This document shows, one piece after another, positions 44,341 through 57,080 of a stretch of 64,000 nucleotides of DNA (position 1 is its first letter; every line of letters begins with the position of its first letter). The notes beneath the pieces are model-generated. The model did not search any database. It saw only the letters and a program-made list of their open reading frames with translations, and was not told where the DNA came from. Source of the stretch: Cristatella mucedo (Eukaryota; Bryozoa; Phylactolaemata; Cristatellidae). The translations under genes and the position numbers were made by a program. The stretch is taken from NCBI GenBank assembly GCA_009760855.2, contig WPIO01000005.1, forward strand, positions 4,130,001-4,194,000, written 5' to 3'.

Positions 44341-44505
44341 GCCGTGCTGGCACACTAGGTAAGGTAGTTGCTTTTCACGACCTCGATCCCGAGGTTTCGA
44401 ATCCTATGGTGAGTGATTCTTTATCGCCGCTGCAAGCAGTGGTGATAGCTGTAAAGGCTCTTCTGTCGCTATAAAAAAGAGGCTGCTAAATCAGCTAGTA
44501 TGTTT
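44341..44505 (+). mobile_element. SINE-2 copy
   Basis: GAGGTTTCGAATCC (about 44391-44404) is B-box-like. The downstream body, including GCAAGCAGTGGTGATAGCTG and CTAAATCAGCTAG, aligns with the copy at 38108-38275. Confidence 0.6.
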
Positions 44506-44514
44506 TTTAGTACT

Positions 44515-44745
44515 CGGATGACAGGAAAGTTCTTAAATTGAGACACTATGAAACCAAATAGTTATATGCAAACCTGGAGTCGCACAGAAACTGGAAAGCC
44601 TCACCTTTAAAGCTGCTCAACCAACAGTTTGCCACCAGTTTCTACATGGAGTTTGGGAGTCTTGTTCTAAATTGACTTTCAGTTAGATTACCCCATTAGC
44701 TCCACCGATAAGTCTGCCTGTTATCAGCTACACTCAGCATCAAAA
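44515..44745 (+). mobile_element. Very old LINE-A-related RT fragment
   Basis: TTCTTAAATTGAGACACTATGAAACC and the following bases track the LKLNDDKTNLLVMGKP to SAYFQLHNI region of LINE-A at low similarity. Confidence 0.55.
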
Positions 44746-45195
44746 TTTTTTCGCAGTATAGCTGTGGCTGCAAAATCATTTGGACAATTAGACGGTTTTA
44801 TACTATGGCAGGCGAACTGAAGCTATGCGAACGGGAAAGTAATTATTGAAGTCCAATAATAAGCATATAAGTTGTTGGTAAAATTGCATCGACATCCGTG
44901 ACAATTCTTTATAATCTCCCTTGTCTGGCCAGGCATAGAGGCCAGAAGCTTCTGGATTGCCTCTTCTGCTCCAGAACATTCCAGAGCCTGAATTTTACTG
45001 AACAGGTCGGCTAATGGTGTAGGCCAAACCTGTCTCACCAACCTCTCGATATCCCTCCATCGTCGTTCTATCCTTCAGGCAAATTTAAGGACCCCAAGCA
45101 GAGTATTTGAGCTTTGAAACCAACAATAGCGATTAAAGGACTTTTTGACGAATCCCGGTGTGATCCTAATGCAGTGGCTAAGCCGGTCGCCTGAT
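44746..45195. other. No recognisable gene
   Basis: The 72-codon minus-strand frame 44823-45041 has no recognised motif. Confidence 0.4.
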
Positions 45196-45640
45196 TATAG
45201 AGCCTTTAGAACACGTTTATGGGACGTTTAGCAGTACCCCGACCAAACATTAAGCCCTTCTGTGACCTGCCTTTAGTTCTTATGCATATAAAGCATAGAA
45301 TTATGCAAAGACTGACAAGCATGATACCACTCACCATTCGATCGCATTTCCTTTGCAGCAAATGTAAAGTGCCTAGAAAGAGATTGAGTTCTCTGAGGGT
45401 GCTTTATCAAGTGTATTATTATTATCCCGACATCCCTTCACTTGACGAAATTTAAATCAAAGCTAAATATCTATCTATAATATACCTCGAAGCATTGATT
45501 AGTCTGTATAAACCGGCCTTATATGCTCGTATGTATGAGGGAACTAATAAGTTAGCACTAATCAGTTGATATGCTTCCTTTCCAGCCTCAGTGGGGTGCC
45601 TAGAAAGAGATTTGGTTCTCTTACCATACTACACCAAGGC
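45196..45640 (+). mobile_element. Old LINE-A-related end with a nested LINE-A tail
   Basis: The outer copy has LAVPRPNIKPF codons at about 45222-45256 and resumes at 45427 with the TSPDLTKFKSKL-like region. It ends with a decayed hairpin at about 45596-45620. Inside it, 45307-45426 is a 120-base LINE-A 3' end with the hairpin at 45366-45405 (AAAGTGCC/GGTGCTTT) and an ATT tail. Confidence 0.75.
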
Positions 45641-46107
45641 CTTAATGTTATCTCTGAATACTTATATTAGGAGTATGAGAAAAATTCAGATCCGAAGCTG
45701 TGAGTGTGAGTGATAGGTATACGATCCATTTATTGCACCATGGGCCAAGACTGGGATCTAAATGTCATGCAGCCACAGCAGCATCGCTTTGCCAATCTAG
45801 CTCAGCAACAGAGGAGACAAAGCGACCATCACATCGGCTGTAAGGCAAGCACTCCGAATCAATACAAATATCCATAACATAAAGTGGTTTGTCCACGGCA
45901 GCCGTTTTCCTAGCATAGCAGCTAGGTTTCATACTTCTTTTGTAAAGCTGCATTGCTATGTAAGTATGCCACTAATGTTGGCAGTTACTTGGAGTTCACG
46001 GTTAACAATAAGAATGTTATGCTGACATCAGTAAGGTTAACGTCATATAATGGAGTACGTTGGTCACTCATGACGAGCAAGCAGCATAAGAATTAGCTAT
46101 TGTGTGG
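45641..46107. other. Probable 3' flank of RNASEK, no other gene recognised
   Basis: It lies directly downstream of the RNASEK stop codon on the minus strand. The small frame at 45765-45953 (-) is unsupported. Confidence 0.4.
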
Positions 46108-46335
46108 CTACGCTGCCGTTTGGCTGTTCCGAACGTTGAGTGCGCAGCTTATGCTGGACAATATCAACACGATGACATACATGCCGGCTGCTATCCAACA
46201 GTTGTAGGCTGAAGTCTCGAATTTACTATTCATGTAATTGATATCATAGTTTATCTGTTCCCAGTATGTGTCATTGAAGTCGATGTCTTCTACTAATGCT
46301 GGACTTCTGACATAGAAGGCGATTCCCATTAGAGT
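46108..46335 (-). CDS. RNASEK: Ribonuclease kappa (RNASEK), terminal coding exon
   Basis: A small two-membrane-span protein. RNASEK associates with the V-ATPase and supports endocytosis, and its reported ribonuclease activity gave the name. This exon starts after an AG at 46336-46337 (minus strand) and encodes TLMGIAFYVRSPALVEDIDF, an acidic polar loop, then AYNCWIAAGMYVIVLILSS and a short tail ending at a TAG (46108-46110). The LMG-x-x-FY-x-x-S-x-AL-x-ED block and the SAYNCWIAA membrane segment match the second half of animal RNASEK proteins, which are about 95-100 residues. The N-terminal exon with the usual Cys-Gly-Pro-Lys motif is not found. A phase-0 donor 49 bases upstream (at 46384) could join a preceding frame ending QFVIG, but that frame lacks the motif. 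Identification is by family pattern. Confidence 0.8.
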   Translation of the reverse strand, partial: TLMGIAFYVRSPALVEDIDFNDTYWEQINYDINYMNSKFETSAYNCWIAAGMYVIVLILSSISCALNVRNSQTAA

Positions 46336-46337
46336 CT

Positions 46338-48779
46338 AAAACCAATGAAGAAATATGTGCTTCTGCGAGATCGGTCACACTCACGCCGATCACAAACTGG
46401 GAAGGAGATATGGGTTTAAACAATACGGCAATGATGCTGTTACACATTCTCAATCTGGCTTGTGCACATACAGTGGACAGGTACATAATTACTAAGTAGA
46501 GATTCTTCTGCAGCAGCACTCATTATGATCGCTGAGTATATGATCAAAGTGAATGCATGAGCACATAGTAAGAAGTACACATATGGTCGATAATGCAGTG
46601 TCGATAGCAGGTTATGCCCAAGCTAAAGCAGCATATAGGTCATCATTAGTCGGGTCTTCACAGTGGTATATAGTATCATGTTCGTGCTAAGCCATCCAAT
46701 TAGTTTCAGCACCTATGGCGACTGTGTCAGTTTTGCATCAGTCACATTAAAACAAACGAGACACAAAGCGACTCCTGTTACAGCCTTAAAGGCACCGAAG
46801 TTTACCACGAGCATTTTACACGATAGCAACCTGCACATTAACATGGCACAAGATATATTTATGCAGTGGTATCTTAGGCATGCCATGTTACAAATCTGTG
46901 CTGATTGTGCACACCCACGAGCTTCTAACGGCGTCTGTTTTCAACAGTAAAATTGTTTGAATAGCCAATGGAACCAACCTCTACTCCACAATTGATGCCA
47001 TCTTTACCACTAGCAGATGCCTAATCTAAACCTCAAGTTATTGAACAAGATTTGGACCAAAAGAAACTCAGCTATGTCAAATTTTAGAAAGCATACAACT
47101 AGGGGCTATTACGGAGTTGTGACATATCAATAGAATGGCAAAAACAGCTTTGCCTTCGACTACAATCTCATTTCCCTATGTTTGCTCACATGCCTGTCTT
47201 CAACTAGTCCGAAAAGGTATGCTCATGACTGGCATCACGACTCTCATGCTCAGTAGATCATGGCAACAGAGGGTGCAACAGTCAGTCATACCGACTTCAA
47301 AAATTTCAAACCACACGAAATATAACCGAGCATTAGCCCGACTGCAATGATGCTTGTACTACTACCCAGATCGTGGGCTAGCAGTTGACAAAAAGAGCCT
47401 GCTGACAGCAGGCACTTTTGTAAATGAGCTGCACTTTACTTTTGAGTCTTCTGGTAGAAAACCTTCCACTAAGGTAACTTCTCAATACAGTAACCCCTCC
47501 CCAATAGTACTTACTGCCTGCCACGTTGCCACTAGTACCTATTAGTGCAGGTCTAAGCTCTTAAGTGATTAGCTTTAAAACGTCTCTAGACTTCAAAAAC
47601 GATAGATTTCAAATATAAAGAAGCAGATCATTTATATTAAACACGACATGAAGAAATCGTAGCATGTAGAGGATTAATCTAATTTCGGTCAGTGTCTCCT
47701 CAGAATGTGATACATTCTCAGAACATTCTCTAGTAATGCTGTTCTGATAGAAGTGCCGGTCAGACCATTCCACACTATTGCTGCAGTGTAGGTCTACTGC
47801 AGTGAGTCAGCACACAAGTATGCCAAATATTTTACCAGAGATAAATTGAATATTATGCCAGAGGCAAGAAAGGCTTATATATCTGCCCCTACCCCATACT
47901 GATAAGCAGATCGGTGCATGTGGCCACCACGGTGGATATTCACAAGGTGGAACACCTGTTGGCCACAAGCACAGCAGCAACATTAAGCTGTTTAGGTTTT
48001 GAGTGCGCTAAGGAAACTTTCCAATTTAACAGCTTCGTGTCATCATAGCTTTACGGACCTGCACACGAATATATTAAAGGCACAACAACTTAGAGACCAA
48101 GATCGGATCACGAGCTCGGGATCTCACACTTCGATCTAGGATATGGCACTCCTCTTTTGCTTTCCACGGTCTGCTGAAGATTAAAGCAGCTGCATGCCCC
48201 ACGTTTCCTAAGAATTTGACAGTCTCAAGAGACACAAATAAAAAATATGGGTGTAGGTGTGAGTGATTTGCAGAGATGAAGTCTTCAAAGCATAATAACT
48301 CATACTCCCTGCAAGGATATTTTATTTTCTAAAACTACTGATTGGTAAGTGATGATAAGATATAGGATTATTTTTCGACACAGCTCTGCCTGATGGTTGC
48401 CGATTTAAGAATGCACTCTAAAACGAGTCTAAAACGACGAATTTGGACTTGCTCCTGCAATTTCCACTCACAATTCGCCAGCATTTTTCAGCAGATTGCC
48501 TCTGGCCTCAGCAGAAATTCTGTCAGCTCCTGTCCCAGCTATAAATCCTTTCCTGTTTAAGGTGCAAAATACAACCACAACCCGGAGGAGCAGCTCGGTA
48601 CCCAGCATGCTGCTTTGAGGATGTGGGGTACCATGCCGATTGCCCGTGATTATGCTTGGAGAAAAGCATCAGAACCACTTATAAAAGAATTGTCAGAACA
48701 GCAGACAATGGTAGACAGGCTAGCTCATACTGCCACATGTCTCAGAGACTTGGTGTGCTCGGGCATGCTTCGAAGATAA
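46338..48779. other. No recognisable gene; possible RNASEK 5' region
   Basis: The minus-strand upstream exon of RNASEK should lie in or beyond this stretch. Frames at 46271-46519 (-), 46663-46950 (+), 47135-47350 (+) and 47354-47545 (+) show no clear domain. No repeat family is recognised. Confidence 0.35.
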
Positions 48780-48815
48780 AATATTTCTTTGTATAGCATC
48801 CTAAGAGAACAAATC
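48780..48815 (-). mobile_element. Degenerate SINE-1/LINE-A hairpin scrap
   Basis: TTTGTATAGCATCCTAAGAGAACAAAT resembles the minus-strand start of the SINE-1 3' hairpin. Only about 30 bases remain. Confidence 0.35.
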
Positions 48816-48984
48816 AGCTAACCTGTTACCCAGGACAAAACCAGACTTTGACGTCTGCATACGTTGGCTGAACCAAGGATTACAGTAAGGATTCTGATGC
48901 CCGTGCTGTCGTTGTCTCGCGGTACCTGCAGCTATAGCAGGGATATCTAGTCAAGCCAGGCGATGGTACACGAGACGATGGAAG

Positions 48985-49085
48985 CCTGGCACCTAGAAGG
49001 TGGTTTAGTTCTCTCAGGGTTCTAAAAAGCTGACATTATCATCATCATTATTATTATTAACATTTATTATCATCATGATAATCGC
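48985..49085 (+). mobile_element. LINE-A 3' tail remnant
   Basis: CACCTAGAAGG, then TTTAGTTCTCTCAGGGTTCT, then an ATC/ATT-repeat tail: a decayed 3' hairpin with a long tail. Confidence 0.6.
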
Positions 49086-50145
49086 CCACCCACTAAACAC
49101 GGCATTGCTGACATACGTACTATCTGCTATGCTGCATCAGTTCAACCCAGTCTCCGGTCAGTCTGCTGCTTATCCTTAAAAATTTGCCAGATGCCTCAAG
49201 ACTTTTTGCACACACAAACTATCACATGCTGACTCTACCTTGTTCAACGCCCCCCTCAAGATCCCTAAAGACCTGCATGCACTGCCAAGCAATCTGACGA
49301 GCCCCTGAATAGTTACATAAAACTACGATCATTTAACCTGTCCATTAAAAGTCTGAGAGTGTGCACGACAGTAGCGGGCAGAACTCGCACCGTGACTCTG
49401 CAGACGATCAGCAAGCTCTTAGTCAAGCACACGGGCCTGTTCACCAAAACTAGGCTCTTGCAGGTGTAATAGCACGCAACAGCGTATCTCATATGAACGA
49501 TCCGGGTCAACACGGCTCCTGTCAACAAGCCGTGCACATACATGAGTCTGGGGGAGAAAGAATCTGATAGCTAGAAGGGATGGATGAGACAGCGGCCACT
49601 TTACTGAGTGCCAGTACGGGTTGATGTACCAGGCAGCCGCCATCTTGCAACGTCAAGCAGTTCTCCATGTGACTCGGTTATGCCACGAGGACTCACATGC
49701 AGGACTTCGGATTTTTGCTCACCACACTCAAAGCTCGATTTTTGCTGCCATCGGTTGCAAGTAATATGCATCTTGCAACAAAGATGAGAAGCATCGCTGA
49801 AGTAAGAGACTGTCCGTGAAGTAAATAGCAAGCAGCAGTGATGAGTGGGTTAAAATAATTTGCAGGAATCGATAGCAAGAGAACAGTCACCATCATAGCA
49901 TGCTTTGGACCAGCTCCATGAGCCTTCTCACCTAAAGTGTGGTGATTGCAGCTGCAAAAGCAGCCTTTAAGCCAGATTTTGAGAGAACAGATCAAGGAAA
50001 TTGCAGCATGTGTCACCTGGTCTCGGCTGGCATGTGGTAAGCAACTGCATTGAAGTTTGCAATAATAGTTTACAAAAAACACGATGATGACATCAACTCT
50101 TTGCATGAGCTATTGTGTGCTCTTTGACTCGTTCTTGCCCTATAC
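49086..50145. other. No recognisable gene
   Basis: Minus-strand frames at 49313-49543, 49419-49643, 49601-49831 and 49693-50106 overlap in different phases, with no recognised domains. Confidence 0.4.
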
Positions 50146-50320
50146 CACTAACCATATTTGCATGCTGACCATTGCATATCACCCCTAACCATAAGTTATT
50201 CTTGTGGTCATTGAGCATGCTACCATTAACCATACGATCATGCTTCCTTCGCAGCAAATGTAAAGTGCCTAGAAAGAAATTAAGTTCTCTGAAGGTGCTA
50301 TACAAACGCATTATTATTTT
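50146..50320 (+). mobile_element. LINE-A 3' end
   Basis: 3' UTR landmark (CATATTTGCATGCTGACC), then the hairpin at about 50263-50305 (AAAGTGCC with GGTGCTAT), then ATTATTATTTTT. No coding part. Confidence 0.85.
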
Positions 50321-51784
50321 TATGCCCAGTGGCACTGAACCAAATGTTGCCAGAAACCACTGCTATCATTTCTTAAAATTCTGGCACATTCATGACCGTT
50401 GAAGGTTTATTGCTGCCCACCAACCGATATAACACCAAGGGGTTCTATTTGTTAAAGGAAGCTAAATCATTCATGAATGCCCCAGTAATCGAGAGGACTA
50501 GTTGTTCGCACATGACATATTTTCTTGTCACGCCACTTTTCTTAGAATGGCTAATTAATCCAACAAGAAGGTATTCCAAAAAAGGTAATCCTGGGCCATC
50601 GAAAGTCGGTCGCTGTCGTTCAGTTGCCAATGTTCTGTTAACCACGCGGGAAAGAGGTAAGAAGAAGACTTTCAGCGCGTCCAACCGAGTTCCAACCCCG
50701 CAATTGTACTTGGTGACAATGACTACAGCATGATCAAGCGTCCCCCTTATATAAACCTGCACTTCTAAGAGAGGCCATCGTGCCACTGCAGCGTGGCACA
50801 AATTCACACCATATATACTTCTACGCCGAGCGAAGGTCTGCATCTAGAGCAATCAACACATTCTGTGCAGTTTGCCTTTAAAAACCTGGGACGCAGCTAT
50901 GTTCATATTTATGCACATGGTTATCGCTGTCACGAGGTCTACACCTAGGGTCGACACCTAGAACAACTAACGAGCGGTCATCACTCCGATATGTATAGGA
51001 TCTTGCGGTGCAAGTGCGCTCAAAAAACAGGTCAGAGACGCTCACTCGCATAAGTCGCAAGCGACGAGGCGCTCACAACAGCCTACGCCATAAGTGAGTA
51101 CCGAGAACCGTATACCGTCGCGATCAACTCGGTTTGGGAAAAGGTCACCCGACATGTAGTACTTCCTACGGGATTACACGCAGAGTGTGGAAGCTTAACT
51201 TGAATTTATTCATCTCGCGCCGCAAAAACAAGCAATGTCCTAGGCCCGGTTATGCGACAGAACAAGACTGGTTTTGGCCAGTCGCGAAGCCGGCGAAGGC
51301 TGCATCCACCAGCGAACGAGTGCGACAGCAAACGGTTTGCGCAATCCACAGCGGCTTACCAACTGAAGGATTCCCCAGACCGATATAACCAACCAGCATA
51401 TTGAGCACTTTGGCCCACACATACGCCGACATGCCATGGTCGCAGGAGTTGCAAGAAGCTGGTGTCAGCAACCAAGCTCAGCGACCGCTACTAGCGGGGC
51501 AGATCAGACTAGCGTCATGTGACCTGTGAGCGACCTTCCCACAACATAGGGCAAATACAAAAAATAACAGAAATGACTTTATATAAGACTCTCTTAATAT
51601 AAATAAATTATATGTTGTATAATCCTATAATAACGGGATAAAATAAGAAGATACTTAACCAGTGTAGGCACACCGTTGCGACCTGCGTAGACTTGACCGC
51701 GTCGTAGGAAGCTTCCATGGTGCTGTGGCTACCTAGTTACGCAGCCGTGGAAGTCAGTCTGACGGACCGGCCGACGCATAAAAA
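50321..51784. other. No recognisable gene
   Basis: Frames at 50392-50733 (+), 50445-50843 (-) and 51134-51388 (+) overlap on opposite strands or lack motifs. Confidence 0.4.
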
Positions 51785-51912
51785 ACTATAATTTGTTTCT
51801 AAAGCGCCCCAAGAGAACTTAATCTCTATTCAGGCCCTTCACATATGCCACGGGGCTCGAGACCACAACCTCAGCCGTACCTTGCTCGGGACGAGCGCCC
51901 TAACCACGCCTG
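51785..51912 (-). mobile_element. SINE-1 copy
   Basis: On the minus strand: a decayed A box (GTTAGGGCGCTC), a B-box-like GTCTCGAGCCCC at about 51853-51864, then the hairpin (about 51801-51837, one arm decayed to GGGCC) and an AT tail. Confidence 0.8.
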
Positions 51913-53739
51913 TGTCATTTGGTTAACTGCAGCAATTCAGCCCAATGATAATCAAGCCAACTGCAAATTGCCGCCCATTGCGAATGAATGAGCTAGAACC
52001 CGGTGAGCTAGATTACCGCGTTACCCGCGTCGCCGACTCTTACGATGGCTCTCATCTGGACGACGGTTAAGCGTGCAGGTGCCACGGCGACCCACTGACC
52101 GGAGTGTGCCGAAAGTGCTCGTTAACTTCTGCCCCAGATCCCGGCCCAAGGAACTTCCGATAGTTGCCAAGGGTGCTAGAAGCAGGCTGTCATTGGCGCA
52201 ACTCGGTAGACCCATTCTAGTTACAGATAAGCGAAAGCCATTCCGAAAAAAAGCTTAACTTCCGGCATCCAATCGGTACCGTCGGAATTGGTCGTCTCGA
52301 GACCTTCATGTCTCAAGTATCTTAAGACCTTGATCATACGTCACTAAGGCGATTAAGATATGAATCCATTATTTTAAGATATATTTCAAAACTCGGATTT
52401 CTGTTGCCCTGCTGTAACCTGACTGCAGCTGTAGGCCTTCAGTGGACTACATGTACGTTGGTCTAAACGCCCGTTTCGCTGGCATTTGCACCCGAATCTA
52501 TCGTGGCAGGCCAGCGATTTGTGACTCCTCCCGCTCGTTCGGATGCTGATGTCGGCAGCCGACGAATTGATTAACTGACCAGACTCGGCCAATCGTACCG
52601 GAACCCACGAAGCCGTCAAGTTGTATCCTCCGGAGCACTGCCCGGGCTTGCTGGGTGGTTGCTCTCGAACGGATATGACGTCGCAGAAGGATTCACGACT
52701 CTCCCCTACACAGTCGCTCGTACATTTAGCTTGGTAGACGTGTGCCTCCGGCCACGTGCTAGGCAACATTCAATTGCTGCTTAGATTTTTTATTATTTTG
52801 CATACCTCTTCGTGAGTCAGGGCCGCCCGCGGTACACCATTCTTAGTTTCCTCTAGTTGACCGCCTTGCACGCCCTCTGAGTGGAGTATACTGAAGTCGA
52901 AAAACGCGGCGCGCTCTGTTTAAGAGGCAGGTCCTGATAGGAACACACGGCTCGTAGTCTAGCGCTAAGCCTGCATTAGCCAGGTCGAGCTGGGCTTAGG
53001 GGGAATACATCACTCTACACCCGTGTGCATGCGAACGTCTATGAGGAGCCTCGCTACGTCGGTCGCCTTACTGAATGCTACTTACGAGCATAGATATTAC
53101 ACTAATCTACACTGGTACGTTTTGACCGTATATAAAGCTGCGTTTACACTACCGATTTCTCCCTTGCCGACGCTGACTCTCTTCCTAGTTAGGGCATTTA
53201 CACTTCTGATTCGGGAAACATTAATGGTTTGCTAAGTCCCGCCCACTGCACCCAGCTCAAATAATGGGGAGGCTGGTAAAAAAAAAAAGGAATTCCCGAG
53301 CAGCCGCCAAGCCAACAATAAAAAAAATCAGTTTGCCGCTATAGTCACCATTGCCGACTCGCATGAGAAGTATAGAAAAAAGGAAGCTATGAAGGTAAAA
53401 ATAATTCGGAAAAGTCTACCGTGCAAAGTACGGGTGTGTTGGCACATTCCATTAGCGGGCTCCTCCCAGTATAGAAGTGGATGAAGCCGCAGCATAATCA
53501 TATCACAAACATAAACAAACAATGCATAAACATATCACATTTAGAGATTTTCCCTGTACGCCTCGATAGAACCCGAGCCTATGGACGTCAGCAACTGCAG
53601 TGTTGTGGTTGTGGGGTTTATGCGAAATGCCCCGGGGTTTAATTAGTTGGTCGGCACAACGAGGAGGCTGTACACCAGAGACAGCTTCTCCGTCATGATA
53701 TCCCACCAATTCAGCTCCACCTCCAAGATGTGGTGACGT
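51913..53739. other. No recognisable gene
   Basis: Frames at 52021-52215 (-), 52386-52769 (-), 53023-53235 (+) and 53328-53522 (-) have no recognised domain. GC-rich sequence at about 52000-52950. Confidence 0.4.
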
Positions 53740-54997
53740 AGTATAATTTAATAATGCACTTGATAAAGCGCCCTCAGAGAACTCAATCTCTTCCTAGGCG
53801 CTTTACATTTGCTGCAAAGGGAAACGCGGTTGAATGGTGAGTAATATCATGCTTGATAAACAACATGAATAACATGGTTACGGGTGACATGCACAGGGTC
53901 AGCATGCAAGTGTAGTTAGTGGATGAATGCACAGTGTCAGCACCCATTAGCACATGCAGGACGAATCACGGGGACCCACTAAATGCTGTCATAAATAGGT
54001 GCGCTTTTAAGTTCTCTTTAAATTATGTCAAGTCAGGGGGATGTGACGAACAAGCTCGGGAGTGAGTTTTAGGCTTTGGGAGAATACGAAGTAAATGCAT
54101 GGACTCCAAAGGATTTGAGGTTTATACGAGGTATTGGTAGACTGTTGGATTCCGAAAGGCGGGTGGTACGATGCTTGGCCTGGTGGGGGAGAAGATCTGT
54201 GAGATAAGCTGGAGCCAGAGAATGAAGTGAACTAAAAGTGAGCGACAAAACCTTGAAGTCGATCCGTTGCTTGACTGGTAGCCAGTACAGGTCGGCGAGA
54301 AGTGGTGCGATGTGGCAGCTGCGACGCTCACGACAGACAAGCCTAGCTGCAGAGTTGTGCACCAGCTGCAATCGCCTGATTGCACATGCCGGTAGGCCAG
54401 CAAGCAGTGAGTTGCAGAAGTCAAGACGTGATATCACAAATGCATGGACCAACTTAGACGTGGTATCCTTATCTAAAAAAGCCCAAATTTTATCAATGTT
54501 ATGTAGCTGAAAGTAGGCAGATTTGACTGGGGAGCTGATATGGTCGTCTAAGGAGAGGTCACTTTGGAATATGACACCTAGATTTTGAGCTGATTCAACA
54601 GGAGATATGCTGGCAGAGCCAATTTTGAGCGTCAGCCTTTCCAATTTCTAAATCACACTGGGTTTTCCCATAACTAGTAAGTTAGTTTTATTATTGTTTA
54701 GTTTTAGAAAATTTGCTGCCATCCACGTGCGGATGTCATCAATACATGCAGCAAGGGAGTTGAGAGAGTTCGAGGTGCTCGAAGGCTGGGAGGGATCAAA
54801 GCGAAGGTACAACTGAGTGTCATCCGCATAGAAGTGAAAGCCTAGATTGTGCTTGGCAATCACGTCAGCAAGAGGGAGAGTATAAACCGTGAAAAGAACC
54901 GGACCAAGCACGGAGCCCGGAGGTACCCCATATTTCAGAGGTACCTCGGATGATGTTTGTCCATTCACGTCAATACTCTGTAAGTCTCCCACTGAGA
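53740..54997 (-). mobile_element. LINE-A copy, 5'-truncated, two long RT frames
   Basis: A minus-strand copy: tail and hairpin at 53742-53808 (AAAGCGCC/GGCGCTTT arms), 3' UTR, then frames 54069-54644 and 54648-55238. These encode LQSIDVNGQ, GSVLGPV, FYADDTQLYLRFD, GKPSVI, FQSDLSLDDHISS, LVHAFVISRLDFCN and the C-terminal region. One in-frame stop near 54645-54647 separates the two parts. The first Met of the upper frame lies in flanking DNA, and LINE-A sequence starts at about 54997. Confidence 0.9.
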
Positions 54998-56225
<1,228 letters not shown>

Positions 56226-56619
56226 TATATCCTATAGAGATATAATAATATAATATAATAATTCCCTATAATATATCCCGCACTTTGGCATGCCCGTCGT
56301 GTTTTCACAAGCCCTGAGCACACCGTTTCATACGCTAGCACGGCAAGACAATTCTTGCCTGCTAGCGTAAAAGGTAAACATTTGCTGCCCACTACACGCA
56401 ATTTCTAGCACAATATAAGGTAATTGGTGAAATATATCATTTTAAATTTATTTCTATAAATGTGGTATTTTTACAAGCGCGTACATGGAAGGAAGTAGAG
56501 CCACAAAGTGTTGCTATCCATTGAGTTTGGCAGCGATAACGACAAGCGACAACGACCACACTCAAGTAACTGCTACTTCTGCACGGTGGACCTAAAAGAT
56601 ACATCTGTAACACAGGTAT

Positions 56620-57080
56620 CAGTGGCAAAGGTCAAAGCTGGAGTCTTCGTTGGACTATAGTTAAAGAATATGGTATAGTTGTACGACTAAGCCCAAAAGC
56701 TGAACAGGACGGAGAAAGGGGCTTGGAACAGTTCGTTTCACTGGTTCGTGGCTCTTAGGCTAGGTTCTGGGCAATCATATGGCTGGAAAATATGGGTAGC
56801 CAGTTCAGGCTATCATATAAACTGTATCACAATGGAATGCAAATGTCCCTTCAAGTCCTTATTCTTGATTAATCTTGACAAATTCAAGGAGAACATTAGG
56901 GCTTACTCAAAAGAGCGAGGTGAACACTTTTATCTGGATAGACTGGAGCTTGAACTTCGTTACCATGGACAGTATAACGAAAACATGACGATGGTTTCTG
57001 CTGGGTGTGGGGCTTCTTCGAGAAAGTGTTTTGCTGCACAGCTGAAAAAATCTAGAAAATTTACTCATATCTGGACCTTT
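56620..57080 (+). pseudogene. Degenerate copy of an uncharacterised, apparently mobile animal protein family
   Basis: Pieces in order: KVKAGVFVG (about 56630), TEKGAWNS (about 56715), an LGNH-like piece in another frame (about 56770), then LDKFKENIRAYSKERGEHF and RYHGQYNENM in the frame 56748-57083. I recall the same order (AGVFVG, EKxAW, FLGN, L-x-x-FxxNxxxxSEEQGERFHQD, RYQGxxNxNMMGDY) from many arthropod and cnidarian predicted proteins of unknown function that occur in high copy. Here stops and frameshifts break it. The association with mobile DNA is inference, and I cannot name the family. Confidence 0.5.

Noticed and set aside
47870-47960. Possible RNASEK N-terminal exon on the minus strand with an LSVWG peptide
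   Set aside because: The required Cys-Gly-Pro-Lys spacing is absent, and no suitable start or splice sites frame it.
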